The notes beneath the pieces are model-generated. The model made no database searches. It saw only the letters and a program-made list of their open reading frames with translations, and had not been told where the DNA came from. Below, piece by piece: positions 1 to 10,735 of a stretch of 64,000 bases of DNA (position 1 is the stretch's first letter; every line of letters begins with the position of its first letter). The translations under genes and the position numbers were made by a program. This DNA is from Morella rubra (lineage: Eukaryota; Streptophyta; Magnoliopsida; Fagales; Myricaceae): the NCBI GenBank assembly GCA_003952965.2, contig CM025854.1:12408428-12472427 (forward strand). The letters are read 5' to 3'.

Positions 1-285
1 TATAGATATCTTCCTTTAATTCTTCATTCAAAAATGCAGTTGTTACATCTAAAGTATCCCTACTAAAGTAAATTTTACTACTGGAGAATACATATGATCT
101 ACAAAGTCTATACAAAGTTTATGAGTATAACTTTTTGCCACCAATTTAGCCTTATATTTTTCTAGGTTTCCGCCAGCTTTGAATTTTATTTGATTTGGTA
201 AGTCTGTTAATTCCCAAAATTTCTTTTTTATTTATCAAGTCAACTTTATCATTCATAGAATCAAGCCATTCATTATGCGTTTGAG
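1..285 (-). mobile_element. Ty1/copia pol (reverse transcriptase) fragment, degenerate
   Basis: Read on the minus strand, this edge holds copia reverse-transcriptase pieces: NEWLDSMNDKVD near 240-285, then KYKAKLVAKSYTH and DFVDHMYSPVVKFT near 60-170, then TAFLNEELKEDIY at the window edge. These match the usual copia order of the W-x-x-A-M block, the KARLVAKG block, the F-SPV-K block and the T-AFLNG-L block. Frameshifts separate the pieces, in-frame stops occur, and the stretch between the SPV-KFT block and TAFLN is deleted. The element is dead and continues beyond the window. Confidence 0.75.
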
Positions 286-569
286 AGTGTTAGCCCAAGG
301 TTGTTTCTTAAATAATCTATTTTTGATTTTGATGATAACAAAAAATTCTTGCTTTGAAGAATTTTAGATTTTATGTCAATCCACCATTTCTAATAAGTGT
401 TTCAAAAGATTGAGGTTATCTCTCTACAAAAATCCTAAAGTGTTTAAACACAATGCATAAGTTAAAAAGGTCACTTTGTTATTGTAGGTGTTTATAGATG
501 ATTTGGAATGGAAACGACACTTTCAAGTTGCTGAAAATCCTCTCAAGCATTGATGGTGTCGACATATTG
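286..569. other. AT-rich spacer
   Basis: No gene or clear repeat structure is seen. It lies between the copia pol fragment and the LTR-like block and may be decayed retrotransposon sequence. Confidence 0.4.
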
Positions 570-1400
570 TCACTGACGCCGAGAGTCACACTTTCAGAGC
601 AATTTTGTGGTGTCGACACATGCTACGATTTTGTGAAAATCTAGAACGAAGCCACAATTATTTGTTCTAAAATGACTTGGGTACCCTTCCAACGGTACAA
701 TAAAGTCTCTTGAAGACCTTTCAAGACAAGAGGACTATAAATAGAACAAGATGGAGAGAAAGACAAGAACTTGCACATCATTTATGACCTAGCCTCTTAG
801 AGAGAGAAAGAGCTTTGAAGAAGAGAGAAGAACTCACCTCCCAAGAAAGCTAGTGCTCACACCTACCAAGACTAAAGCTTTCTCATTCGAATCTTGTCTT
901 CTTGCTCAACTTTGTGCTTTACACTTGCTCATTTGGCTTAAAGAGCCTTTCTTTATTATATACCCATCTTTTGTAAAACACTTGAGTGTTGTGAAACACT
1001 TGGTCCTACTCGTGAGGGTAGAAGAAATTCCTTGGGTTGTTGGAATTAGTGAAGAGAGTTGAAGCGTGAGCTCGTAAAACGCTTTGTAACAGTTACTTAG
1101 CACCCTAAGGCATATTGCTATTGGAGAATAGTGAAGAAAGCCCAAGGAAGTCAATAGCTTGGGGTGGACGTAGGCAAGTGTTGGCCGAACCACCTAAAAA
1201 TACGGTGTCATCTCTCTAACCCTTGCTCTCCTTTATTTGCATTATATTTGTGTTTGTAGTGCATTGCTCTATTGGTTATTTATCTTGCCTTATTATCGAA
1301 AAAAGTTTTAATTTTTATTAAACCTAATTCACCCTCCCTCTTGGGTTGTCACCTAAACTCACAGGGAGATTCATAACTTCTTTGAAATTTATTGGATCAT
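570..1400 (+). repeat. Probable LTR-retrotransposon remnant (copia LTR-like)
   Basis: The wording resembles the promoter-to-3'-end part of a copia-type LTR: a direct ACTATAAATAGAAC TATA-like stretch near 733, a purine-rich leader, the phrase GGGGTGGACGTAGGC near 1160, and the phrase CCTAATTCACCCTCCCTC near 1323. Such phrases are common near LTR ends of copia families. No second LTR, primer-binding site or target duplication was found, so borders are approximate. Its orientation is opposite to the pol fragment at the window edge, so the two may belong to different insertions. Confidence 0.35.
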
Positions 1401-2850
1401 TTTCCAAGTTTATATCGTTAACGTTTAGAACATAATGATATGTTAATTTAGAAAATTTTGATTTTTAGTCATGAAATTTTACACCAATTTTAATTTTAGT
1501 CTTGGGGTTTAAACATTGAAAAACTTAGTCCTTCAATTTACCAGCTTTTCAAAAAATGGTCATTTTGTTACTCTCCTGTCAGTCTCACTAACAGACTCCT
1601 CATCTGCTTTAGGCTCAGTGCCACATCATTCCCCCCATCTGCATCTCTCGCAAGTAAGGAGAAAAAAGGCGAATCCAATAAAATTGATCGAGCAGGATCT
1701 CCATGATCAAATCCGCTGCCAACTCCTTTGACTCCGAGATAACTGTCAACTCTTCACTCATCCACTTCCCACCACTCGTTGGCGCCGCCACCATCCCCCA
1801 AAGCCCCACTTACTCTCTCCCTAACCATGACTTTGAGCTTCGACCACCAGAGAAAGCAATCTCTTATCTGTTTCCAAGATCGCATTCGTGAACACTCCAA
1901 CGACTCCATTATGGTTTAAAACACATTGATGTATATGGTGTTTTTAACCACATAGCTATAGGAGGGTTTTTCCTATTTCATCACTTATAGTGATGGTTAT
2001 TCCAGGTATGGTTATCTGTACTTGATGAAACAAAAGTCTAAACTTTGAAAAGTTCAAGGAATTTCATGTTGAAGTGGAAACCAAATGAAAATGAGCATCA
2101 AGATACTCAGATCTCTATAGAGTTTCAGACTAATCTTAGAGATTGAGCATTATATCTTAGTTGATTTCCCTTGCTGTACCACAACACAATGATGTTGCAA
2201 ACATGTGAAACTGAATTTTATGATATTGTTCAGTGGGGGATAAGCATGGCTGCATTACCTGTATTCTTTTGGAGTTTTGCCTTGAAGGTGATTGTTTATG
2301 GGTGGAACCAAATGAAGAGTATCTGTTTGAAAGTTTCCTTGAAGGTAGAAATGGGTTTTAGGGTATTGCAATTGGACTTTCAAATTCTGAAAATAGATGC
2401 ATTAAGTTATTTGAAAAATTTCCAGAATCACAGAAGGGGAGTATATATAGAACAAGAAAGTATGAATAAAAGAAAGGGAAGAAGGGAAGCCAACCCTCAG
2501 AAATCATCAACTCAAACTGATCAATACAAACAGTCAATCGTGCTTCATAAAAGGTTGAAAAGCTTTCTGTCTTCATCTTTACTTGCTTGGTATGCTTATT
2601 GGTCTTCAACCTATTGCAGAACGTATATATTACTGTCTCTACAACTAGTGTAATTCAAGTGATTGTGACCTAAGGGCATTTTTCCCTTCACTTTCTTCTC
2701 ATCCTTGCTGTTACATACTTGTTTGTTCAGTATTTTGTTTTGGAGGAAATGCCATACCTATAAAATGTCCAAGTTTGATCTACATCACATGTATGCTTTG
2801 AGAAACAACATGTTTTTTTTTTTTTGGGTAATTTCATAGTTCGTCTTAAT
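1401..2850. other. Intergenic, no supported gene
   Basis: A 160-codon open frame on the plus strand at 2171-2653 has no recognisable domain, and its composition looks like chance AT-rich sequence. A T-run lies at about 2813-2825. Nothing else was identified. Confidence 0.4.
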
Positions 2851-3281
2851 TATGAGCAAAAATCAATGTCGCCCCAAAACTATCAAAACGGATTTTTACG
2901 TCCTCTAAGTTTTCAAAATCATCAAAGTATTCCTTTGTCCAAATCAGCTGTTAAGTCATATGAAAAAATGACTGAAATGCCCTTTAAGACAAAATTACCA
3001 AAATATTTAAAATTTATTAAAACATAAAAAATTGTAAAAAAGGAAATATTTTTTAAATAAATCTATTGAACTCTATTTCAGTCATTTATTTATTTTAATT
3101 TATTTCTCAAAATTTTACTTAATTTTTAAAATTTTGTCTTGGAGGGCATTCAGTCAGTTCTCACTTTTTTCTGATTGACTTAAAGATTGATTTGGACGGA
3201 AGGTGTACTTTGATGATTTTGGAAACTTAGAGGATGTAAAAATCCGTTTTGGTTAGGGGGCGACATTAATTTTTGCTCATA
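2851..3281. repeat. Foldback element with ~90-bp inverted arms (MITE-like)
   Basis: The left arm from 2851 (TATGAGCAAAAATCAATGTC) is the imperfect reverse complement of the right arm ending at 3281. The match continues for about 90 bp through the ATTTTTAC and CAAAATCATCAAAGTA segments to CCAAATCA. The centre is AT-rich. No clear target duplication is visible, and T-runs lie just outside both edges, so the true ends may lie a little farther out. Confidence 0.6.
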
Positions 3282-4169
3282 GAATGATTTTTTTTTTTTT
3301 TTTTTTGTGGTTGGTGGGGGTGGCTAGGTGAGTTGGAAAATTTTGCGATAGTTTTTCCATTCTAGCCCCTCTTTATAAAAAAGAGATGTTACTAACGATA
3401 CGTTATGGTTGTCATAAAAGCTGCACATTATGACCGGCCTTTTTGAGAATTCCTTTTAGCAAAGTTGTCATGAAATAGGGTCTAAAATGTGATTACTCAT
3501 TAGAGGGTCTGTGAGTTCTTTGCTCATTGTTTTTTTTTTTTTTTTTCTCCGCAAAGTTCTTTGCTCACTAAAATGGTGGAAAGAGAAATTGACCATTCCG
3601 GAGATAGACCAGAGTCGACTACAGCTTTATACACTTCTATGGTGAGGGCCAGAGGGCTTCAAAACTTTAAAGACCTCAATATCTTGAAAATTGGGCATAC
3701 TTCCGTTTAGTTGAAAGTCCTTGACAAATTGTAGGAGCAATTATGGGAGCATAAGACTGTTATAATTTGTTGGAAGAGTAATTTGTCCGTACACCTATAA
3801 TGCATTGCCATATTTGATATCATAAATCACGCAAATTAAGACCATGAACTGAGAAAGATATAGGCATCTTCAATCCAAATAGATGTGGAATCATTCTGTT
3901 TTGCTGTTGGTTGATATCACTTTACTACTTTTTATGAACTTGTTGTGTCCCTATGTGCTATTTTAGCTAGCATCTTCAGAATCTCACTAAATGACATAAT
4001 CTCTTGTTCTATTTGATTAGCGGTGAAATTTTTTGAAATAATTTAATAATCATTCAGAAGAGTGTGTTCGGAAGGATGGAGCATTTGTAAATAATATGAT
4101 GTCAGCTCTTCCAATTCATAGAAGGTTTTTTATGAGGTATTCACATGATAGAAGATGTAGAAAAGAGAG
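3282..4169. other. Intergenic, no supported gene
   Basis: Two long T-runs occur (about 3291-3306 and 3531-3546). No coding pattern or further inverted repeat was recognised. Confidence 0.4.
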
Positions 4170-4178
4170 AAAATTTTA

Positions 4179-4720
4179 GGTTTAAATTCACCCCATACCC
4201 ATATGGTATTCGAATATTACAAATATATCCCTTTAGTAAAGAAAGTTGATTTTGTGTCCTTGAGATAAGCGCTCCGTTTAAAAAATATCCCTCATCTGTC
4301 TCCTTTTTAAAAAACTAACGGGAAGTGGTGACGTGGCATAAGTCAACTACATGTGTCACGAATCAAAAACATCGTGTGTCTTTCTGGGCCCACTATATCC
4401 AAGAGGTCCAGTCAGCGTCCTGTCATCCATTAAAACCAACTGGGTGTAAGACAAACTCAAGTGTGCAGAGACACTCATTTCACATGGCCGCTGACTTGGC
4501 CTCTAACGTAGAGATAGTGGGCCTAGAAAGACACACGACGCTTTTTGATTCGTGCACAGATAGTTGACTTATGCTACATCACTACTTCTCGTTAAATTTT
4601 TAAAAGGGGGATATTTTTTAAACGAAAATCTTACCTCAGGGACACAAAATCAACTTTTTTTACCCGAGGGATATATTTGTAATATTTGAATACCACGAGG
4701 GTATGTGATGTATTTAAGCC
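4179..4720. mobile_element. Mutator-type foldback MITE with 9-bp target duplication
   Basis: The left terminus GGTTTAAATTC and the inverted right terminus GGCTTAAATAC start long arms that match almost to the centre, including the ATTACAAATATATCCCT and AAAGTTGATTTTGTGTCC blocks. The flanks are aaaatttta (4170-4178) and aaaatctta (4721-4729), an 8-of-9 match and the duplication size expected for Mutator-like elements. It is 542 bp with no coding capacity. The near-complete palindrome means a transcript would fold into a long hairpin. Confidence 0.82.
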
Positions 4721-4729
4721 AAAATCTTA

Positions 4730-5497
4730 TAAGAGCATATGGAAAATCAAAAGTTAAAATCATGATGGAAGGATGTGATTCACAATGTTTCCTAAGACTT
4801 ACTTTCCCAAATCTCTGTAGTTTGTGCTTTTATAGGGTTCCACTCGAGGATTGTTAGTTCATTCTAACACATTCAATTATAATTGCTGGTTAGAAAACTT
4901 GAAACATCCCTTGTCAACAACTGGGTGAAGAGAAGGTTGAAGCCAACCAGTCATAGTCTATTGTCGGATTCCATGGGTTGTGTGAAAGATCCCCCCGCCT
5001 TTTTGAGACAAAATTGTGGGTTGAGCAAACGAGAATTGTTGGGAACGGCTTGGCAAGATAGTATTGTAGAGTAAATTTTGAATCTATTGGGTACAAAAAT
5101 AAAGATGAGAATTTATGAACTGAATAAGAAGAAAAAAAAAATGGAGCTAAGAAACAGTGATAGTTGAGATGGTTAATATGTACAACGAACTATTGAAGCA
5201 CCACAGAAAAAAGAAAGTTCAATGCAGCATCCAAAAGACAAGACAAGTTTGAGCAAACAAGATCACTATTCTCTCCAATTTATTGTAGGAATTAGACCAT
5301 CTAACTCAGAGAGGGATAAACACACGGGTTAGTCGTAGAGCCTTTAATGTTGTCGATATTAATTATTAGGCAATTAATTTGTACAACTGTTTGAGATTAT
5401 TTTGATAGTTTGAAGACACGAGTAACTTTTCCCTATATCTAAAGTGGCAATGTACTTTTGCTTTTGCCGTATTTCTTCATTGGATTGCGAACATCGT
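4730..5497. other. Intergenic, no supported gene
   Basis: There are short open frames only (for example 4883-5074) and no recognised domains. Confidence 0.4.
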
Positions 5498-5530
5498 CTT
5501 TTAGCGACCCAAATCTTTGGTCGCTAAAAG
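5498..5530. repeat. Short perfect hairpin, 12-bp arms
   Basis: The arms CTTTTAGCGACC and GGTCGCTAAAAG are perfect complements around a 9-base loop. TTAGCGACC-type words are frequent as subterminal repeats of plant CACTA elements, so this may be a transposon crumb next to the P450 pseudogene. Confidence 0.5.
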
Positions 5531-5674
5531 TCATTATTTTCCTCCAATGTCAGAGGATTAATTATCATAATGATATTAGAAATCCCATACAGCCTGTAAC
5601 GGTGCTTGAATTAACCAGCTGATGGGCAGTCTAAGATATAATGTACACATCTGCTAATTTTTGTTGATTTATAA

Positions 5675-7794
5675 TTACAGCTTAGGACAAATATTTATGG
5701 GCATCCCATGCAAAGGAAGGGGGTCCATGGTGATTGGCTCGTCCGGATAGAGCAAGGACCAATCAAATTGAGTTACCGCAAAATGAACAAAGATGAGAAT
5801 ATTCAACTTGGCCAGTTGGTACCCCGCTCACATTCTCGGGCCGCCACCGAAGGGAACGAAGGCATTCGGTGGTATGGGCTCGTCAAATCTGCGTGGATCG
5901 AAGCTCAGAGGATTCTTGAAGTACTCAGTATTGTAATGGGTTCCATATGCTGTCCACAGCACCTGCACATAACCCCAACACCGCCTTTGATTAGATAATA
6001 CAGCCCGAAAAGGCCGAATATATAGGCACAGCGTGGTCTTCATATCCGCGACCTTTAGAATGCTAGAAAAAATTGCAAATTAATTTAATTAATTTTTCTT
6101 TGTTGCATTACAAGTTTAATTCATCCCCCAATTATTGATTTTAGACTGTTTGTACGTACTTTCTGTTAATTTTTTTTTTAATTTAGATGAAAATTAATTT
6201 TTTAATCTCTCACGAGTTCACCACAAAAATTAAGAAAAAAAAAAAACATGTAGTCGGGCCGGGACAATCGTCACTTTCACGCATACAAAAAAAAAAGAAC
6301 AATTTGTCAAAATTAGTAAGTACACATGATTCCGAGAGAGCTAGAGAGAGCGTGCAACGTGGGATGTAACCTGAAAACATAGTTGTGCTTCGAGGTGTAA
6401 GATGATAAGAGTGTTTTTATCTCTATTATGGTTCATATGTACAACAAATAAAGAAGGAATATCGCACGCACCTTCCATCCTCTAGGAATTGTGAATCCCT
6501 AGCATTCAATGCGGCAATTGCTTTCCTGAAAGAACCAAAGATTGGAGGGAACAACCGCATTGTTTCGCGAGCAACTTTCCACGTATACTTCATCTTCTTC
6601 ACGTCTACAAATGACAGGTTCTCTCCTGGTACTTCGTTGCTCAACAACTCACCATGTTCTGAGAAAACAATGAGATCGATCGATATACTCCCAAGATGAG
6701 CAGTACTACTAACTTGAAAAACGCTACTTCGTGTATATACAAATTCAAACTCCGCTAATGAAAATGACTTTTGAGCTGCAAGAGAACTGGCAAATTCGAG
6801 TACCTTGAAGGAGGAGCGCATAGCATTTTGGATGCTGAGCCAGCATTTTGAAGATCATGGCAATGGCATAAGAGGTTGTGTCATGAGCTGCAAAAACTAG
6901 CAAAACCACGTTATCAATAGCCTCCTCTTCCGTAATCTCCCCTCGAATCATCCCAGCCACTAATGTTGACATCAACGTGCCATCCTCGTTTCCTCCCTCA
7001 GACTTTCCTTCTATCTCCTTCCGCCTCTGTCTCACTGCATTAACCAGCATCTTTTCTATCTCCGACCTTGCTTTCGTTGCTCTTCAAAATCTAGAGCCAG
7101 GAAACTTAATTGGTGGAGCAAAAACCCCTTCCAAAACTCTTTCAAAAGTCTCCAACATTCCTGGCTCCACCTTGATGCCCAACAAGCACTCAAACACTAT
7201 GGAAAACGTCAAAATCCTTGTGGAACGATAGAGGCTAACTTTCTCTTGACCATGCCAGCTTGTTTTCAGGTGCGACTGGACAGTGTTGCAAATTTTGGGC
7301 ACCAGATCCTCTAACCCTGCATGGCCAAGGCTTGCGCCCATAAGCCGACGAAGGCAGCGGTGCGTCTCTCCTTGTCTTTCCATGATGGAGTTCTTGCCCA
7401 TGAGCTGAACCGACGAAGAAGGCCACGAGCTTATCACCAACTTGAACTCATTAGACATGAAGAACTGGTTGGCATCTGCAGATTCTGCTCCGTTGACCAC
7501 TACAGTTGGCGATCCCATTAGCCTTGTTTTGATTGCTTTTCCGTACTTTGTGATTCGGGGTTGAGCAAATTCCTCGAACAATTTGTTATTACGTTGGGCT
7601 GTGTAGAACTCCATTGTTTCTCCAATCCAGGGAAGTCCCATATGCCCGGCCGGTGGCACCTCTTTCGTGGATTTGTTACAGCTTTTCTTGGGTATCAAGA
7701 AAGTAATAGAGACTATTGCAGCTAAGAAAGAGAACAGACTGGAAATAACATAGCTGATCATTTGGATAGCCATTGTCGAAGGTGTAAGGAACAT
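5675..7794 (-). pseudogene. CYP716-like cytochrome P450 pseudogene
   Basis: On the minus strand the exons are 7794-6804, 6658-6472 and 5962-5675, with GT-AG introns. Family features are all present: an N-terminal membrane anchor, a proline hinge (EVPPAGHMGLPWIGE), I-helix FAAHDTTSYA, K-helix ARETMR, FDPRRF, and the heme loop [11 protein letters not shown]716 enzymes typically oxidise triterpenes or diterpenes at the ER. The copy is dead. TGA at 7084-7086 replaces a likely Trp codon. A probable 1-bp deletion near 6512 shifts the frame and is followed by TAG at 6499-6501. TGA at 5828-5830 sits exactly where the invariant heme-ligating Cys should be. Downstream of each stop the old frame stays readable to a final TAA at 5675-5677, so decay looks recent. 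A TATA-like box suggests translation once began at the second Met (7773). The subfamily assignment is by eye. Confidence 0.92.
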
Positions 7795-7811
7795 TGCCTC
7801 AGAACGTTGAA

Positions 7812-7819
7812 ATTTATAG
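7812..7819 (-). promoter_or_regulatory. TATA-like box of the P450 pseudogene
   Basis: CTATAAAT on the minus strand lies about 18 bp before the first Met codon and about 39 bp before the second (7773). That spacing favours the second Met as the ancestral start. Confidence 0.4.
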
Positions 7820-7829
7820 TACTAAAACA

Positions 7830-8392
7830 GTTTACCTTGTATGAGGTCATGAGCCGGAATGAATTATAAATTAAGGGATTATGTTCACAGGGATAAAATT
7901 TGCCGGCCAAATCCATTTGATTCTAGTCAACCAATTATCAAGAAGTCAGAGCCATGCAAATCTTTTTTTTTTTCTTCCATCCGTCAATTATGGTTGTGAC
8001 CTTCTGTGCAAGTTGACCATCAGCGAAGAATATCCCCAACTAGGGGATCGGAACAGTGTCCAGGGGTGGCCTTGCATGTGCACGTACGACAAACAAAGCT
8101 GATCATCTCACATGGTCCAAGCCCTGAGAAGGACACGTCACAGCCATACTGTATCTGAAGAATTCATCTCAAAAGATCACAAAATCTCTTTGATTCTCCG
8201 AGACAATAAATTCTTGAATTTATAATATTACCTGAAAGGATCCCTAAAAATCTGGTGAAGTCTAATTCTATAAAGAGGTTCATTGCTTCATTTGCAAGGT
8301 CAAAACTCAGAAAACTAAATTTTTATATTTCTAGCTTGATTCCGTCGCCGTTTTCTTTTTGCATGATTGTTGACTAAATCATTGATAAATTT
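7830..8392. other. Intergenic, P450 upstream region
   Basis: No gene is seen. From about 8375 a short stretch (TTGATAAATTT) matches, inverted and with a 16-bp gap, the first bases inside the CACTA element at 8564-8590. Confidence 0.4.
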
Positions 8393-8564
8393 CTTTTTTC
8401 TTGTAGTGATGGTTGCCCATGATACCTACTGAGGCGTACGTCCCCATGGATGCTTAATTATTCTTCTCTCTTGATATTAGTGAAGGGCGGCAGCCGGGGC
8501 TGGCAATAAATGGGGACGTACGCCTCAGTAGGTATCATGGGCAACCATCACTACAAGAAAAAAG
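8393..8564. repeat. Perfect 55-bp inverted repeat at the CACTA left border
   Basis: Bases 8393-8447 are the exact reverse complement of 8510-8564, with a 62-bp spacer. The right arm contains 39 bp of host flank plus the first 16 bp of the CACTA element (CACTACAAGAAAAAAG). The left arm carries the same junction in opposite orientation. Confidence 0.95.
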
Positions 8565-8989
8565 ACTTTGAGTGACAAAAAAATTTATCAACTGAAATGC
8601 TAATTTTGTCGGCTAATGTTTTGGGTGACAAAACCGAGTTGTCACCCTGTTTGTCACCTAAAGCCCGTCAGCTAAAGTTTTGGGCGACGATTTTGGCATT
8701 CTGTCGCTCGAAACCATTTGGACGGTTTTGTGATTTTGGCGTTCTGTCGCTCGAAACCATTTGGACGGTTTACAAAACCGTCCAAACGGTTTTGTACCTT
8801 AGTGACGAAATTGAAAATCGTCATGCCAGTACAATCCATCCGTTCGCATGAGCTGTGCGAACGTACTTTCCATATGTTCGGACAGCTCATGCGAACGGTT
8901 CGTCCAAGGTGACGAAATGAATTTCATCATATACAATCTGTGCGCACGAGCATACACATTTTAGTAAATAAACTAATTCCCCCGCAAAT

Positions 8990-10310
8990 AAAACAACGCG
9001 TAAATATCCACGACTTGACCATAAAAATCAACATCTTTCCCATCATGGTCCCGGAACAACCACACCACTATTTTGAGTGTTACGAAACTATTCACGAAAG
9101 ACCGTGTGAAACCTAACTCCATTCACTACATACCCAGAGTAACAAAGTGCCCGTTGATCAAGACCGGATGCTAATACATACAAATCATCCGACACCGAGC
9201 TTGGATTTTCATTGCGCATAGTTTGAACCTAAAATAGTAAACACATGTTAACTTTGACTCTAAAAAAATGATCACTTAAAATTAAACATATAATAGGAAA
9301 AAATTAAATAAATACCCGATTTCTAAACCATAACGGAAATTCTTCTTGTGCCTCCTATCAACATTTATTGGTGATCTCCTCATCTCTTCCAAGTGCTCGC
9401 TATAAAGAAATAAGATATTTTATAATAAATTAAAATATAATGAACTAATAAGTGTTTAAGTGAGCAAATATTCTTATAAGCGCTTACTCTATATGTTGGC
9501 TAATTTCTGAATAGTTGTTGAGTACATACCACTGTGCTTTTGTAAATTCCTTTCTATTCAAATCTTGACCCTTACCAGCTCCCAGCGGTCGAACACTTGA
9601 GTAAACACAGAAAAACGAAAACTTCGATCATCCATGTCGGCATAATTTGATCTTTTCTATTAAATCTCGTCTCAACCGTACCAAGATACATTGAGCAAAA
9701 AGTTAGACATTCATTTAACACATAATTCTCTGCTATGGAGCCCTCACACCGTGCCCTATTCTTAACAAAACGCTTCATCTTCCCCATATACCTCTCCATT
9801 GGATACATCCACCGAAATTGAACTGGACCCCAAAGTTTCACCTCCTGATGTAAATGAACAACTAAATGAACCATAATAGTAAAAAATGATGGAGGGAATA
9901 TATGTTCCAACTTGCAAAGAATCATTCTGATGTCTTCTCTAACTGGTCCACAACGTCTAAACGTATTGTTCTTGAGCACAAGTCTCTGAAGAATAAAGCT
10001 CAACTCAGTCAATGCTGTACATACTTCGTTTCCTAACAACCCGTGTATCATTGCCGGTAACAGTCGCTGCAACAAGACGTGTGAGTTGTGACTCTTCATA
10101 CCCATTATCTTCCCTTCATTTATATTCACACATTGGGATATGTTAGAGGCGTATCCATCTGGAAACTTGACACCCTTCAGCCATTCACAACACTTCTTAC
10201 GTTCATTCCTTCGTTAAAGTAAATAATGCTTGAGGCATCACCTCGTGCTGACCCCGAACTTGCAAATGCAAATCTTTTTTAATGCCAAGTCCCTCGAGCA
10301 CTAGCATTGT
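8990..10310 (-). pseudogene. CACTA TNP2-type transposase remnant (DUF4218/DUF4216 regions)
   Basis: Reading leftward on the minus strand: a frameshifted segment near 10150-10200 gives CEWLKGVKFPDGYASN, joining NINEGKIMGMKSHNSHVLLQ and the open frame 10129-9572. That frame includes FRWMYPMERYMGKMK and the CEGSIAENYVLNEC stretch, hallmarks of the DUF4218 part of plant CACTA transposases. Farther on, 9360-9310 reads EEFPLWFRNR, and 9230-9000 contains SGYVVNGVRFHT and TQNSGVVV, typical of the DUF4216 segment. In a working element these parts form one transposase. Here in-frame stops and frame jumps separate them. The upstream catalytic Transposase_21 region was not found intact. Confidence 0.85.
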
Positions 10311-10465
10311 CTTCGTTTTACCATTGACGTTCATCAAAGTTCCAACACATTGTCACAAATATTCTTCTCTATTACACATATTGTAAACTAAAACTGTCCA
10401 TAACGTGGACAATTCAAAAATTACAGGAGTTTGTTATCTGAACTCCGTGTAATTCTTAAACGGGG

Positions 10466-10735
10466 GCTAAGGCTACTAAATGAATGCATTAACATAACAA
10501 CAAAAACCATTCGGACGTGTTCATAAACGTCCGAACCATACATATTAGCGTCCGAACGTCTTTAGCAAAGTGTCTGAACTAAAAACTAGAGTTCAGACGG
10601 GCTAAGACTACTAAATGAATGCATTAACATAACACAAAAACCATTCGGACGTGTTCATAAATGTCCGAACCATACATATTAGCGTCCGAACGTCTTTAGC
10701 AAAGCGTCCGAACTAAAAACTAGAGTTCAGACAGT
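10466..10735. repeat. Two tandem copies of a ~135-bp unit inside the CACTA element
   Basis: The unit starting GCTAAGGCTACTAAATGAAT (10466) recurs at 10601 with only a few differences. Each copy carries several TCCGAACG or TTCGGACG words. Confidence 0.9.

Noticed and set aside
2171-2653. 160-codon open frame as a gene
   Set aside because: No domain, no splice or promoter context, and composition like random AT-rich sequence.
5828-5830. TGA at the P450 heme cysteine as a selenocysteine codon
   Set aside because: Land plants lack the selenocysteine machinery, and the gene carries other stops and a frameshift.
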